Positions 53,799 through 61,958 of a stretch of 64,000 bases of DNA are shown here, in pieces. This DNA comes from Pelagomonas calceolata (Eukaryota > Sar > Pelagophyceae > Pelagomonadales > Pelagomonadaceae), in assembly GCA_918797485.1 (NCBI GenBank), contig CAKKNE010000004.1, positions 4,898,001 to 4,962,000 of the forward strand. The letters run 5' to 3'. Both the position numbers and the translations under genes were made by a program. The notes under the pieces are model-generated. The model saw only the letters and a program-made list of their open reading frames with translations, did not search any database and was not told where the DNA came from. How positions within the stretch are numbered: the stretch's first letter is position 1; each line of letters opens with the position of its first letter.

Positions 53799-56700
53799 AT
53801 GCAGCACGAGGCCCACCCGGGCCTGCCCGACTACGGCGAGGTGAGCAGCCGCGAGCGCGCGCTCGAGCAGTACGCGCAGGACCTGCACCGCCGCGAGATC
53901 CAGCTCATGCGCGACCGCATCCACAAGAAGCCCGTGGGCGGCGGGCCGACGCTGGGCAACGCGCCGGGGCGCCGCGCGGCCGGCGCGGAGCGCGTGCAGG
54001 CCGCGCGCGCGGCGGCGTTCGAGGGCGACGCCGACGGCCTGCTGCTCTCGGGCGGGGCCGCCTCGCCGCGCGCGCGCGAGACGACCTTCGGGCGGACGGC
54101 GCGCGAGGTCACGGCGCCCGTCGCGCGGCCGGAGCCGCCGTCGCCGGCCGAGATCCGCGACGCGGACGACCGCGCGACGCGGCGCCGGACGCGGGGCGGC
54201 TGGTCGAGCCGCGCGGCGACGGACCGGGCGCGCCCGTCCTACGTCGACGACCCGCGCTGGCGCGGCGAGGCCGCGACGCCGACGCCGCGGCCGCGGCCGC
54301 GGACGGCCGGCGCCGGCGAGCGGCGGCGGCAGCTGCGCGAGGCCCACGCGTCGCTCGAGACGCTCATGTCGGACTACGGACTGGGGGCGGCGGCCCGGAG
54401 CCCCGAGGTCCTGCGGCGGCCGCGGACGGCGTCCGTCGTCGACCGGCGGCGCCGCGCGGCGCCGCGCGCGGACGAGCGCGCCGCGACGCTCGCGGGCGAG
54501 GTGGAGCGCCTCTTCAAGGGCGAGCCCTCGGTGAGCGTGCCCTCGGCCGTCGCGCCGCCGCAGTACGGCGCGACGCGGCGGCGCTGGTTCCAGGAGGTGC
54601 CCCCCACCGAGTGGTTCCGCCACCACCACCTCATCGACCCCTGGGTGCGCTACCACACCGAGGGCTTCCCCACGCCGCCGCCCGAGCCCGAGCCGGCGCC
54701 GCCGCCGCGGCGCAAGAAGAAGAAGAGGGCCAAGAAGAAGCGCGCGCCGAGCCCGCCGCCGCCCGTCGCCAGGACGCCGAGGAAGAAGAAGAAGAAGGTC
54801 GTCAAGAAGAAGGCGACGCCGCCGCCGTCGCCCGTCCCGTCGCCGCGGCCCGCGACGCCCAAGCCGGTCCTGCGGCACTCGTCGGCGCAGACGCCGCCGC
54901 TGGAGCGGCCGCGCGCGCCCGAGGCGGCGCCGCCGCCCTTCGACGCCGTGGCGGCGCGGCGGGCGCGGGACGCGCGGCGCCGGCGCGAGCAGAAGGCGCG
55001 CGTCGTCCTGCAGGCCGGCGGGCGCGGCCTGCTCGCGCGGCGCCGCGCGGCGCGGCTGCGGCGGCGCCTCGCGGCGGCGCGGCGCGCGGCGCGGAAGCGC
55101 AAGGACAAGGACGCGCGCCTGAAGATCCGGCAGAAGGCCGCGGCCGTCCGGCTGCAGGCGCGCGAGCGCGGCGCGCAGGCGCGGAAGAAGTACCGCGCCC
55201 GGAAGCAGGCGCGCCTGCGGGAGCTGCAGCGCCGGAAGGAAAGGCGGCAGCGCGAGGTCCGGAAGGAGCAGCAGAAGCGGCTCCGGCTGAGCGCCGTCGC
55301 GCTCGTCGTCGCGCGGCTCCGCGGGCTGCGCGACCGGCGGCGCTTCGTCAAGGACCGCGACCGGGCGCGCCAGCAGAAGCGGCGCCGCGAGCGGGAGCAG
55401 GCCGCGAAGTCGCTGGCCGTCGCCCAGAAGCTGGAGCGGAGCCGCGCGGCCACGCGCGTCCAGGCGGCGGCGCGCGGGCGGCGCGCGCGGAACGAGCTCC
55501 GGCGGCGGCGCGCGGCGCAGAAGCGCCGGGCCCAGGCGAAGCGGCAGCGCGAGCGGGAGCAGGCCCAGCGCAGCCAGGCCGCGCTGCAGCGCATGGAGCG
55601 CGGCCGCGCGGCGACGACCATCGCCGCGGCGGCGCGCGGGCGCCGCGCCCGCGACGAGCTGCGGCGGCTGCGCGCGGCCGCGCGGCGGCGGGCGCAGGCC
55701 CGCCGCCAGCAGGAGCGGGAGCAGGCCGCGCGGAGCCAGGCCGCGCTGCAGCGCGTCGTCCGCAACGACGCGGCGACGACGGTGCAGAGCGCGTGCCGCG
55801 GGAGCGTCGCCCGCCGGGAGAAGCAGAAGCTCGTGGAGCGGAAGGAGCGGGCGGCGCAGAAGCGGCGGGAGCTCGCCGCCGAGCGCAGCCGCGCGGCGAA
55901 GCGGCTGTGGCGGACGAAGCTCATGGCGACGCGCCTCGCGGCGCGGTACCGCGGCAAGATCGCGCGGCGCGAGGCCGCGGCGCTGCGGGACGCGGCGCGG
56001 CGGCGCGAGGCCCAGCGCGAGGCGGCGCGGCGCCGCCGCGAGGCCGAGGCCGCGCGGCTCTTCCGGATCGCGCGCCTGGCGACGCGGCTCGCGGCGCGCT
56101 ACCGCGGCAAGGTCGCCCGCGACGCCGCGGCCGCGCTGCGCGAGGACCGGCGCCGCCGGGAGGCGCAGCGCGAGGCGCTCCGGCGCAAGCGCGAGCTCGA
56201 GGCCCGGCGGGCGCGCGCGGCGACGCGCCTCGAGGCGCGGCAGCGCGGCGCCTCGGCGCGCGCGAGGACGCGCGGCCTCTTCGAGGCCGAGCGGCGGCGG
56301 CGGCGCGAGCGGGACGCCCTGCGCCGGCGGCGCGAGGCCGAGGCGGCGCTGCGGCGGCGCCGGCTGGCGGCCGTCAAGAGGCTGCACTCGTTCTTCCGCT
56401 CGTGCCTCGCGCTGAAGAAGCTGCGGCTGCTGCGGGACCTCGCGGAGGCGGCGCGCCTGCGGGACCTCGAGATGCGCGCGCGCGCGGCGCGCGCGCGCGA
56501 GGATGCGCGGCGCGCCGAGCGCGAGGCCGCGCGCCAGGCCGCGAACCGCGCCGTCGAGGCCGAGCGCGTCCGGCTCGAGGAGGAGGCCGAGGAGGCGCGG
56601 CGCCGCGCGGCCCAGGACGCCGAGGACGCGCGGCTGGCGGAGCTCGCGCGCCAGGCGGAGCGGAAGCGCCGCGAGGCCGCCGAGGAGCGCGAGCGGCTCC

Positions 56701-57905
56701 GGCGCGAGGCCATGCGGAAGCGGCGGAACCAGGTGCTGGCCGCGACGCGCATCGCGAACCAGGTGCGGCGGTGGCTCGCGGGCGTGGCCTACGACGAGCT
56801 CAGGGCCCAGCTGCACGCGCGGCGCGCGGCGCTGGCGGCGGAGCGGCGCGCGATGACGGCCGTCGCGGCGGCCGAGGCGCGCCGCCAGGCCGAGGCGGCG
56901 CGCGAGCGGGCGCGCAAGCTCGAGGCGACGGCCCGGCGGCAGGCCCAGGTCGAGCGCATGCGGAAGCGGCGCCAGGCGGCCGTCGAGATCCAGCGCCGCG
57001 CGCGCGGCTTCGTCGAGCGCGCGGGGCGGTCCGCGGAGAAGCTGCGGGCGCTCGAGCGGGACCGGCGGCTCGCGGCGAAGGCGGCGGAGCGCGCGCGCAA
57101 GGACCTGGCCGAGGCGCTCGAGCGGGACCGCGCCGCGGCGGCGGCGGCGGCGAACAACGCGCGCGATTTCCTCGACGACCTGGCGCGCCGGCGGCGCGAG
57201 GCCGAGGAAGCGCGGCGGCGCCGCGCGAAGCTGGAGCACGACGCGGCGACGCGCCTCCAGGTCTGGGCGCTGGAGTGCCGCGCGAACCGGTACATGCTGC
57301 CCTACCGCAAGCACCGGGGCGGCCACTACCGGGGCTGCCCGTGCTGCGTGAACAAGCCGGGCAAGTACTCGCGGGTCTTCGGGCGCTACTCCGCCCGGGC
57401 GTCGACGCCGCCCGGCGCCGCGCCGCCGGCCCGCCGCGAGAAGCCGCGGCCGCGTCCGGAGCCGCGCGACTTCGAGGCCGTCGCGATGGAGTTCGGCTAC
57501 CGGGGCCCGCCCCGGCGCGACGACGACCGCGGGCCGCCGCGCGGCTACGAGACCGACCGCCGGCGGCCGCACCCGTCGGAGCAGCACTGGCAGTTCGACC
57601 CGCGGCGGCCGCGCCTGAACCGCTCGGACTCGTACGACCGCACGACGCGCGAGTACGAGGAGCTCCAGGAGCGCGTCGAGAACCTGCGGCGGGCGCAGCA
57701 CGAACTCATGGTCGCGGACATGCGACGCGTGCCGCTCTACGACCAGCCGGCGCGGGACCCCGGGCTCCTGACCGTCGCGCGCGCCGAGATCGACGGGACG
57801 CTCGGCCACGTGCTCGGCGACGCGTCGCCGCCGCGGTCCGGCGCGCCCTACGCGTCGCGCCGCCCGCGTCAACCGCGGACGCGGAGGCAACTCGGGTACG
57901 AATAA
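53799..57905 (+). CDS. Large IQ-motif, arginine-rich coiled-coil protein (1,368 aa), probably cytoskeletal or ciliary
   Basis: Start ATG 53799 (MQHEAHPGLPDYGEVSSRER). A basic, proline-rich N-terminal third is followed by about twelve IQ-like units in 390-1170, such as ATRVQAAARGRRARNELRRR, ATTIAAAARGRRARDEL, ATTVQSACRGSVARREK, ATRLAARYRGKIARREA and AVEIQRRARGFVER. Long helical Arg/Glu/Ala stretches separate them, so an extended rod that binds calmodulin or EF-hand light chains is likely. Around 1180 a compact segment, HRGGHYRGCPCCVNKPGKYS, breaks the pattern and could bind metal. Arginine content is extreme and encoded largely by CGC/CGG, which leaves antisense frames open. No orthologue recognised; ciliary role is inferred from style and neighbours. 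Confidence 0.85.
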   Translation: MQHEAHPGLPDYGEVSSRERALEQYAQDLHRREIQLMRDRIHKKPVGGGPTLGNAPGRRAAGAERVQAARAAAFEGDADGLLLSGGAASPRARETTFGRTAREVTAPVARPEPPSPAEIRDADDRATRRRTRGGWSSRAATDRARPSYVDDPRWRGEAATPTPRPRPRTAGAGERRRQLREAHASLETLMSDYGLGAAARSPEVLRRPRTASVVDRRRRAAPRADERAATLAGEVERLFKGEPSVSVPSAVAPPQYGATRRRWFQEVPPTEWFRHHHLIDPWVRYHTEGFPTPPPEPEPAPPPRRKKKKRAKKKRAPSPPPPVARTPRKKKKKVVKKKATPPPSPVPSPRPATPKPVLRHSSAQTPPLERPRAPEAAPPPFDAVAARRARDARRRREQKARVVLQAGGRGLLARRRAARLRRRLAAARRAARKRKDKDARLKIRQKAAAVRLQARERGAQARKKYRARKQARLRELQRRKERRQREVRKEQQKRLRLSAVALVVARLRGLRDRRRFVKDRDRARQQKRRREREQAAKSLAVAQKLERSRAATRVQAAARGRRARNELRRRRAAQKRRAQAKRQREREQAQRSQAALQRMERGRAATTIAAAARGRRARDELRRLRAAARRRAQARRQQEREQAARSQAALQRVVRNDAATTVQSACRGSVARREKQKLVERKERAAQKRRELAAERSRAAKRLWRTKLMATRLAARYRGKIARREAAALRDAARRREAQREAARRRREAEAARLFRIARLATRLAARYRGKVARDAAAALREDRRRREAQREALRRKRELEARRARAATRLEARQRGASARARTRGLFEAERRRRRERDALRRRREAEAALRRRRLAAVKRLHSFFRSCLALKKLRLLRDLAEAARLRDLEMRARAARAREDARRAEREAARQAANRAVEAERVRLEEEAEEARRRAAQDAEDARLAELARQAERKRREAAEERERLRREAMRKRRNQVLAATRIANQVRRWLAGVAYDELRAQLHARRAALAAERRAMTAVAAAEARRQAEAARERARKLEATARRQAQVERMRKRRQAAVEIQRRARGFVERAGRSAEKLRALERDRRLAAKAAERARKDLAEALERDRAAAAAAANNARDFLDDLARRRREAEEARRRRAKLEHDAATRLQVWALECRANRYMLPYRKHRGGHYRGCPCCVNKPGKYSRVFGRYSARASTPPGAAPPARREKPRPRPEPRDFEAVAMEFGYRGPPRRDDDRGPPRGYETDRRRPHPSEQHWQFDPRRPRLNRSDSYDRTTREYEELQERVENLRRAQHELMVADMRRVPLYDQPARDPGLLTVARAEIDGTLGHVLGDASPPRSGAPYASRRPRQPRTRRQLGYE

Positions 57906-58364
57906 TTCATGTTACAAGTTACACCCTTGGAAGTGCGCGCCGCAGGAGGGGCCGCGCGAGGCGCCGCTCCCGCCTCGCCCGGCGCGGGCCCAAATTCGCC
58001 GTTCAGCCGCGCGGCGAAATTCCGGGCGAATGAGCACAGTAATTAAAGCGACAAAGGCTAGGATAAACACAATTCCCCTTACTTCTTGACTATTGACAAC
58101 CTTGCTCACCGCGTCATTGGCTGCGCGCGGAACGCGCAGGAATACCGCCTTGGAGCATAAACCGCCATTCAATAGCCGCTATTGACTAACCTTGCTCACC
58201 GCGTCATTGGCTGCGCGCGGAACGCGCAGGAATACCGCCTTGGAGCATAAACCGCCACTCAATAGCTGCAGGGAGAGAACGCCTTGTGCGCCTCTGGAGA
58301 TCTCCGTCTAGATCTAATTCTTTTTCTTCGCCCGCGCCCGCCGCTTCGGCCGCGACGCCAATGT
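57906..58364. other. Convergent intergenic region (3' ends of the IQ gene and the Tudor-like gene)
   Basis: Contains a tandem duplication (see 58091-58268) and otherwise no coding sequence that I can support. Confidence 0.5.
58091..58268. repeat. Tandem duplication of an 89-90 bp unit with an internal hairpin
   Basis: Unit 1 starts TATTGACAACCTTGCTCACC at 58091; unit 2 starts TATTGACTAACCTTGC at 58180. The copies differ by one inserted T and three or so substitutions, so the duplication is recent. Each unit carries CTGCGCG-CGGAA-CGCGCAG, a 7-bp perfect stem with a 5-base loop. It lies between two convergent genes and may be in both 3' UTRs. Confidence 0.9.
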
Positions 58365-61300
58365 TCACGCCTCGCCCGGGAAGAGCGCGCGCTTGAGCTC
58401 CTGCTCCTCCGGCTTCGTGATCTTGCGGAAGTACATCCACGGGCCCGTCGCCTTGATCGACGATCCGCGCTCGTGTGGTCCATCGAGCGAACGGAGGGCC
58501 CAGGGCCCGTCCGTGCCGCCGGGCCAGACGCTCGCGTCGACGTCTCCCTTCGGCTTGAAGAAGCCCGAATTAGCATCGTATTCGGGCGCGTGGCCGAGGA
58601 AGCGCGCGGGCAGGCCCGCTCGGGTGGTCGGCCACTCCGACTGCGAGAGGATCGGGAGCAACTCGTGGGTCTCCGGGTCGATGCGCGCGATGAGTATGGC
58701 GTCCTTATAACGGCACCCGACCAGTTGCTGGAGGGTCTTCGTCTCCTCCTTCTTCTTGCGCTTCTTGGCCCGCGGCTTCTTCTCCTTCTCGCCGTCCTTG
58801 TCAATTTCAGATAAATCGACGCGCTGCTTGCGCACGCGCGTCTTCGGCAGGTCAGAACACTCGTCAGCTACCACCACCTCCTCCTCGGACTCCGGCTTCG
58901 ACCTCGCCCGCTTGCGCTTGTCTCGGCTTTTGCGTTTCTCCAACTCTTGATGATACCTCGCGCTGGGCTCGTACTTCTCCAGCGGAGGAAAGCCGTACCT
59001 ATTTCCCGCAAGCTGATGATCGCGCGCGTCACAGAGCCGCATGCAGCACGTCAGACTAATTTGGGCGTCGACGCGCGCCTGGTGCCGCATCTTCGAGCAC
59101 AATTCCCCAGTCTTCAGATCCGTGAGGTCGTTGCCGAGCGTGTTGGTCAAGAACGTGCACGACGTACTAATACTATGCGCCGCTCCCGCAATAGCCATAG
59201 GGTGGTCGTGCCGCGGCCGGCCGAGCGCATCCAAACCACACAATACGCACATGATGTCGACGAGGTCTACTACGTCGACGTCGTCCGCGTCTTTGGGCAT
59301 ATTTTTCTTAAGGAACTTATAGTCAGGCCCGCGGTGCGTCCCGATGACGTCCACCTTACTTGCCACCTTCCGCAGACCGTCGTCCAGCGCATCGGGGCAC
59401 ACCTCCATGAGGGTCGGGCGGCGCAGGGGCCGGTAGCGGCCGCCCATCGGGTTCGCTATCGTCTTCTCCATATCACGCAGACTGATCTCGAACAAAATAC
59501 TCGCGGCGTCCTCGTCTTTATTAGGGATGTAAACAAAAGCTTGTTCGTAGGTAAGAAACTCATCCATGCCGTGCGTTCCCTCGCCGTCGTTGCCCGCGAC
59601 TTTCTTCCCCGACTTTCTGGCTTTCAGGAAGGTGATCGTGCTCTTGTGCGCTCGGTAATCCCAGCTCTTCGGAGGAAGCCGTGCCAGCCGTGCCTCGAGC
59701 ACCTTGATGGACACTTGCTTGGGGCACCGCTCCAAAAGACAAGCCGCGGCCTTTCTCGGATCCTTCTCCTCCTCTAGGATCTTCCTGATCTGGATGCCGA
59801 GGGGTGAATTGATCGCCTCGACGGCCCTGGAGCCTTTCCGCAAGTCCCGGCCCTTGCCGTGGCCCGTGGGCTTGCCCTCGGCCTGACACTTCTGGACCCA
59901 TTTCGTTTGTTCATCGACCCTTTGCTTTGCATAATCGTCATCCTCGATAAAAACGATTTGTGACGATCCTCGATGGCCTTGTAAACGAACCACATATACA
60001 ACGCCGTCGATCCTGACTCTAGTTAGCGTCCCGCGCTCATTGAACTTGTCCTGCCAGGTCTCAAATATACCTAAGTGCGTACCACTAGAGATAGCTCCAT
60101 GAGCTTCAATGCCGCCTGTGTAACCCGCCTTCTTTGCTAGCGCCTCCACCCGCGCTCGAAGCACTTGCATCTTCGCAAGTTCCGACGTCTTACCCGATGG
60201 GCCGTCTTCCAGTCGCCGTATCATCGCTGATGCGTTAGTGTAACTCGTTAGCCCAGGTGACCGGAACCCTCTATTTCCGCTATTATAAGCTACCACCACG
60301 ATCCCGTCCGCATCCTTGTTCTCGAGCGTCTTGTGGGCGGCCACTTTTTGTTCTAGCAGCGTCACGCCTTTCTCGGCGTGACGCTGGCGCCTTGGTGTCA
60401 GCGGTTCTCCTTGCACACATGATGATGATGATCTGAAATACCCATCGCTCGGCACCCAAACCCTCGGGGGCCCCGACGGCGGCGGCGGCAGGTTGACGAC
60501 TAAGTCATGAATCTTGTGCACATCGAACGTCTCGGTAGACCCGTCGTCGCACGGCTCGGCCGTCGGCTCGTCCACGTCGACGTCGCTGCCGGTAGAATCG
60601 ACGCCCGTGGGTGCTGGATTACCGCGCCGCGCTTCAGCATCGCGCAGCGCCGTGGAAGCCGGCGCCGTGGAAGGCCGCGCCTTGGGAGGCCGCGAAGCCG
60701 GCGCCTTGTTGGAAGGCCGCGCCGTGAAGACGCCCAGCAGCGAGTCCGCCTCCGCCGCGTCCTTGTCCGAGCCGTCCGAGGCGTAGTCCATCTCTTCGTC
60801 GCTGGACGCCTCGGCCACGCTCTCCTCCTTCGCCGACTCGTCGTCCTCCTCTTCAGACGCAGACTCGCTGTAGGCCTGGCCTCGCCACTCGCACCAGGCC
60901 CGCAGCAGCCGCTCGCTTAGATCGTCCGGCCAACTATCTAGGTTCAGGGCGCTCGCTAGCTCGTCGGCGCTCTCGCACGCCTCGACGTTCACTATCTCGA
61001 GCGCCTCGTCCAATTCATAGAGCAAAAACTCGTCTTTGACGTTCGCCTCGGCCCACGCTTTAAGTGATACCGCGACGTCGACCGGCAGACACGGCGGCGA
61101 CGGCGGCGGCGGCGGCGCGACGGCGTCGCCGCCCGCGCGCGGCGCCGGCGCCGCGGACAGGATGCGGACGTCGGGGTTCGGGAACGTTATGACGTCGGTC
61201 GGGCCGTCGTCGTACTGGACCTCGGCGGTGGACATGCACAGCACCTTCCGGATGGTGCCCTCGACCTCGCCGTCCTCGAAGCCCACGACCACGCGGGTGC

Positions 61301-61958
61301 CGAGCGGCGGCGCGAGCTGGGGCGGCGGCGCCGCCGCCGGCAGCGCGGCGACCGCCGTGGCCGCCGCCGCCGCCGTGCGCGCGGAGGGCCGCGGCTGCGG
61401 CGCTTCTAGCGACGTCGGGTCGCGGACGTTGGCCGGCGGCCCGCGCGGCCCGCGGCGCGGCGCCGGCGGCGCGACTGGGGAAGTTGGCGCCGTCGGCACA
61501 GCCGGCGCCTCCCGGACGCGGCTGAAGCGCGGCGGCGTCGCCGGGGCTTCTAGCGCCGGCGGCGGCGGGTTGCGGACCTCGGCCGCCAGCGTCGCCGGCG
61601 TGTCGCGTCTCGCGAAGTCGTCGTCGGCCGCGAACGCGCCGGCGGCGAGCGGCAGCGCCGTGGCCGCGCCCGCGGCCGCGAGGGACTGCTCGCCGTCGTC
61701 GTCGAAGCCGCAGCTCGGCGGCGGCGCCGCCAGAGGCGCACTCGCGGGCGGCGCCAGGCTCTGGAACGGCCGCATGTTCGACGTCCGCTGCCACGGTAGC
61801 GCGGCCTCTTGCGGACGATGCGCTTCGGTCGTGACCGGCGGCTCCTCGCGTGCGTGCGGCGCCGTGCGCGGCCGCTTTGCAGGCTTTGCAGGCTCCGGAG
61901 GCCGAAACCGCTTGAACTTGGGCTCCCCGGCCCGTGGCGGTTGCGCGCGGTGGCGCAT
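58365..61958 (-). CDS. Large protein of unknown function with a Tudor/SGF29-like module
   Basis: Start taken at ATG 61958 (MRHRAQPPRAGEPKFKRFRPPEP); the frame is open a little further upstream. 1,197 aa, intronless. The first 250 residues are Pro/Ala-rich with basic patches resembling nuclear signals. A Tudor-like barrel follows: LGTRVVVGFEDGEVEGTI...AEVQYDDGPTDVITFP. Then comes an acidic stretch (ASEEEDDESAKEE). The C-terminal half is globular and conserved-looking, with NSGNRGFRSPGLTSYTNAS, a Cys/His-containing part (DIMCVLCGLDALGRPRHDHP...LTCCMRLCDARDHQ) and a basic KKRKKKEETK tail segment. A chromatin-linked role is plausible from the Tudor fold, but I do not recognise the family of the second half. 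Confidence 0.75.
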   Translation of the reverse strand: MRHRAQPPRAGEPKFKRFRPPEPAKPAKRPRTAPHAREEPPVTTEAHRPQEAALPWQRTSNMRPFQSLAPPASAPLAAPPPSCGFDDDGEQSLAAAGAATALPLAAGAFAADDDFARRDTPATLAAEVRNPPPPALEAPATPPRFSRVREAPAVPTAPTSPVAPPAPRRGPRGPPANVRDPTSLEAPQPRPSARTAAAAATAVAALPAAAPPPQLAPPLGTRVVVGFEDGEVEGTIRKVLCMSTAEVQYDDGPTDVITFPNPDVRILSAAPAPRAGGDAVAPPPPPSPPCLPVDVAVSLKAWAEANVKDEFLLYELDEALEIVNVEACESADELASALNLDSWPDDLSERLLRAWCEWRGQAYSESASEEEDDESAKEESVAEASSDEEMDYASDGSDKDAAEADSLLGVFTARPSNKAPASRPPKARPSTAPASTALRDAEARRGNPAPTGVDSTGSDVDVDEPTAEPCDDGSTETFDVHKIHDLVVNLPPPPSGPPRVWVPSDGYFRSSSSCVQGEPLTPRRQRHAEKGVTLLEQKVAAHKTLENKDADGIVVVAYNSGNRGFRSPGLTSYTNASAMIRRLEDGPSGKTSELAKMQVLRARVEALAKKAGYTGGIEAHGAISSGTHLGIFETWQDKFNERGTLTRVRIDGVVYVVRLQGHRGSSQIVFIEDDDYAKQRVDEQTKWVQKCQAEGKPTGHGKGRDLRKGSRAVEAINSPLGIQIRKILEEEKDPRKAAACLLERCPKQVSIKVLEARLARLPPKSWDYRAHKSTITFLKARKSGKKVAGNDGEGTHGMDEFLTYEQAFVYIPNKDEDAASILFEISLRDMEKTIANPMGGRYRPLRRPTLMEVCPDALDDGLRKVASKVDVIGTHRGPDYKFLKKNMPKDADDVDVVDLVDIMCVLCGLDALGRPRHDHPMAIAGAAHSISTSCTFLTNTLGNDLTDLKTGELCSKMRHQARVDAQISLTCCMRLCDARDHQLAGNRYGFPPLEKYEPSARYHQELEKRKSRDKRKRARSKPESEEEVVVADECSDLPKTRVRKQRVDLSEIDKDGEKEKKPRAKKRKKKEETKTLQQLVGCRYKDAILIARIDPETHELLPILSQSEWPTTRAGLPARFLGHAPEYDANSGFFKPKGDVDASVWPGGTDGPWALRSLDGPHERGSSIKATGPWMYFRKITKPEEQELKRALFPGEA

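Noticed and set aside
53523-57890. Minus-strand open frame of 1,455 codons
   Set aside because: Exact antisense of the IQ-motif gene; sequence is low-complexity Arg/Pro/Leu and has no motif, as expected from complementing CGC/GCG codons.
54611-58033. Second plus-strand open frame of 1,140 codons overlapping the IQ gene
   Set aside because: Frame shift of the same GC-rich sequence, almost only Ala/Arg/Gly/Pro; the 53799 frame has the IQ motifs and a sensible start.
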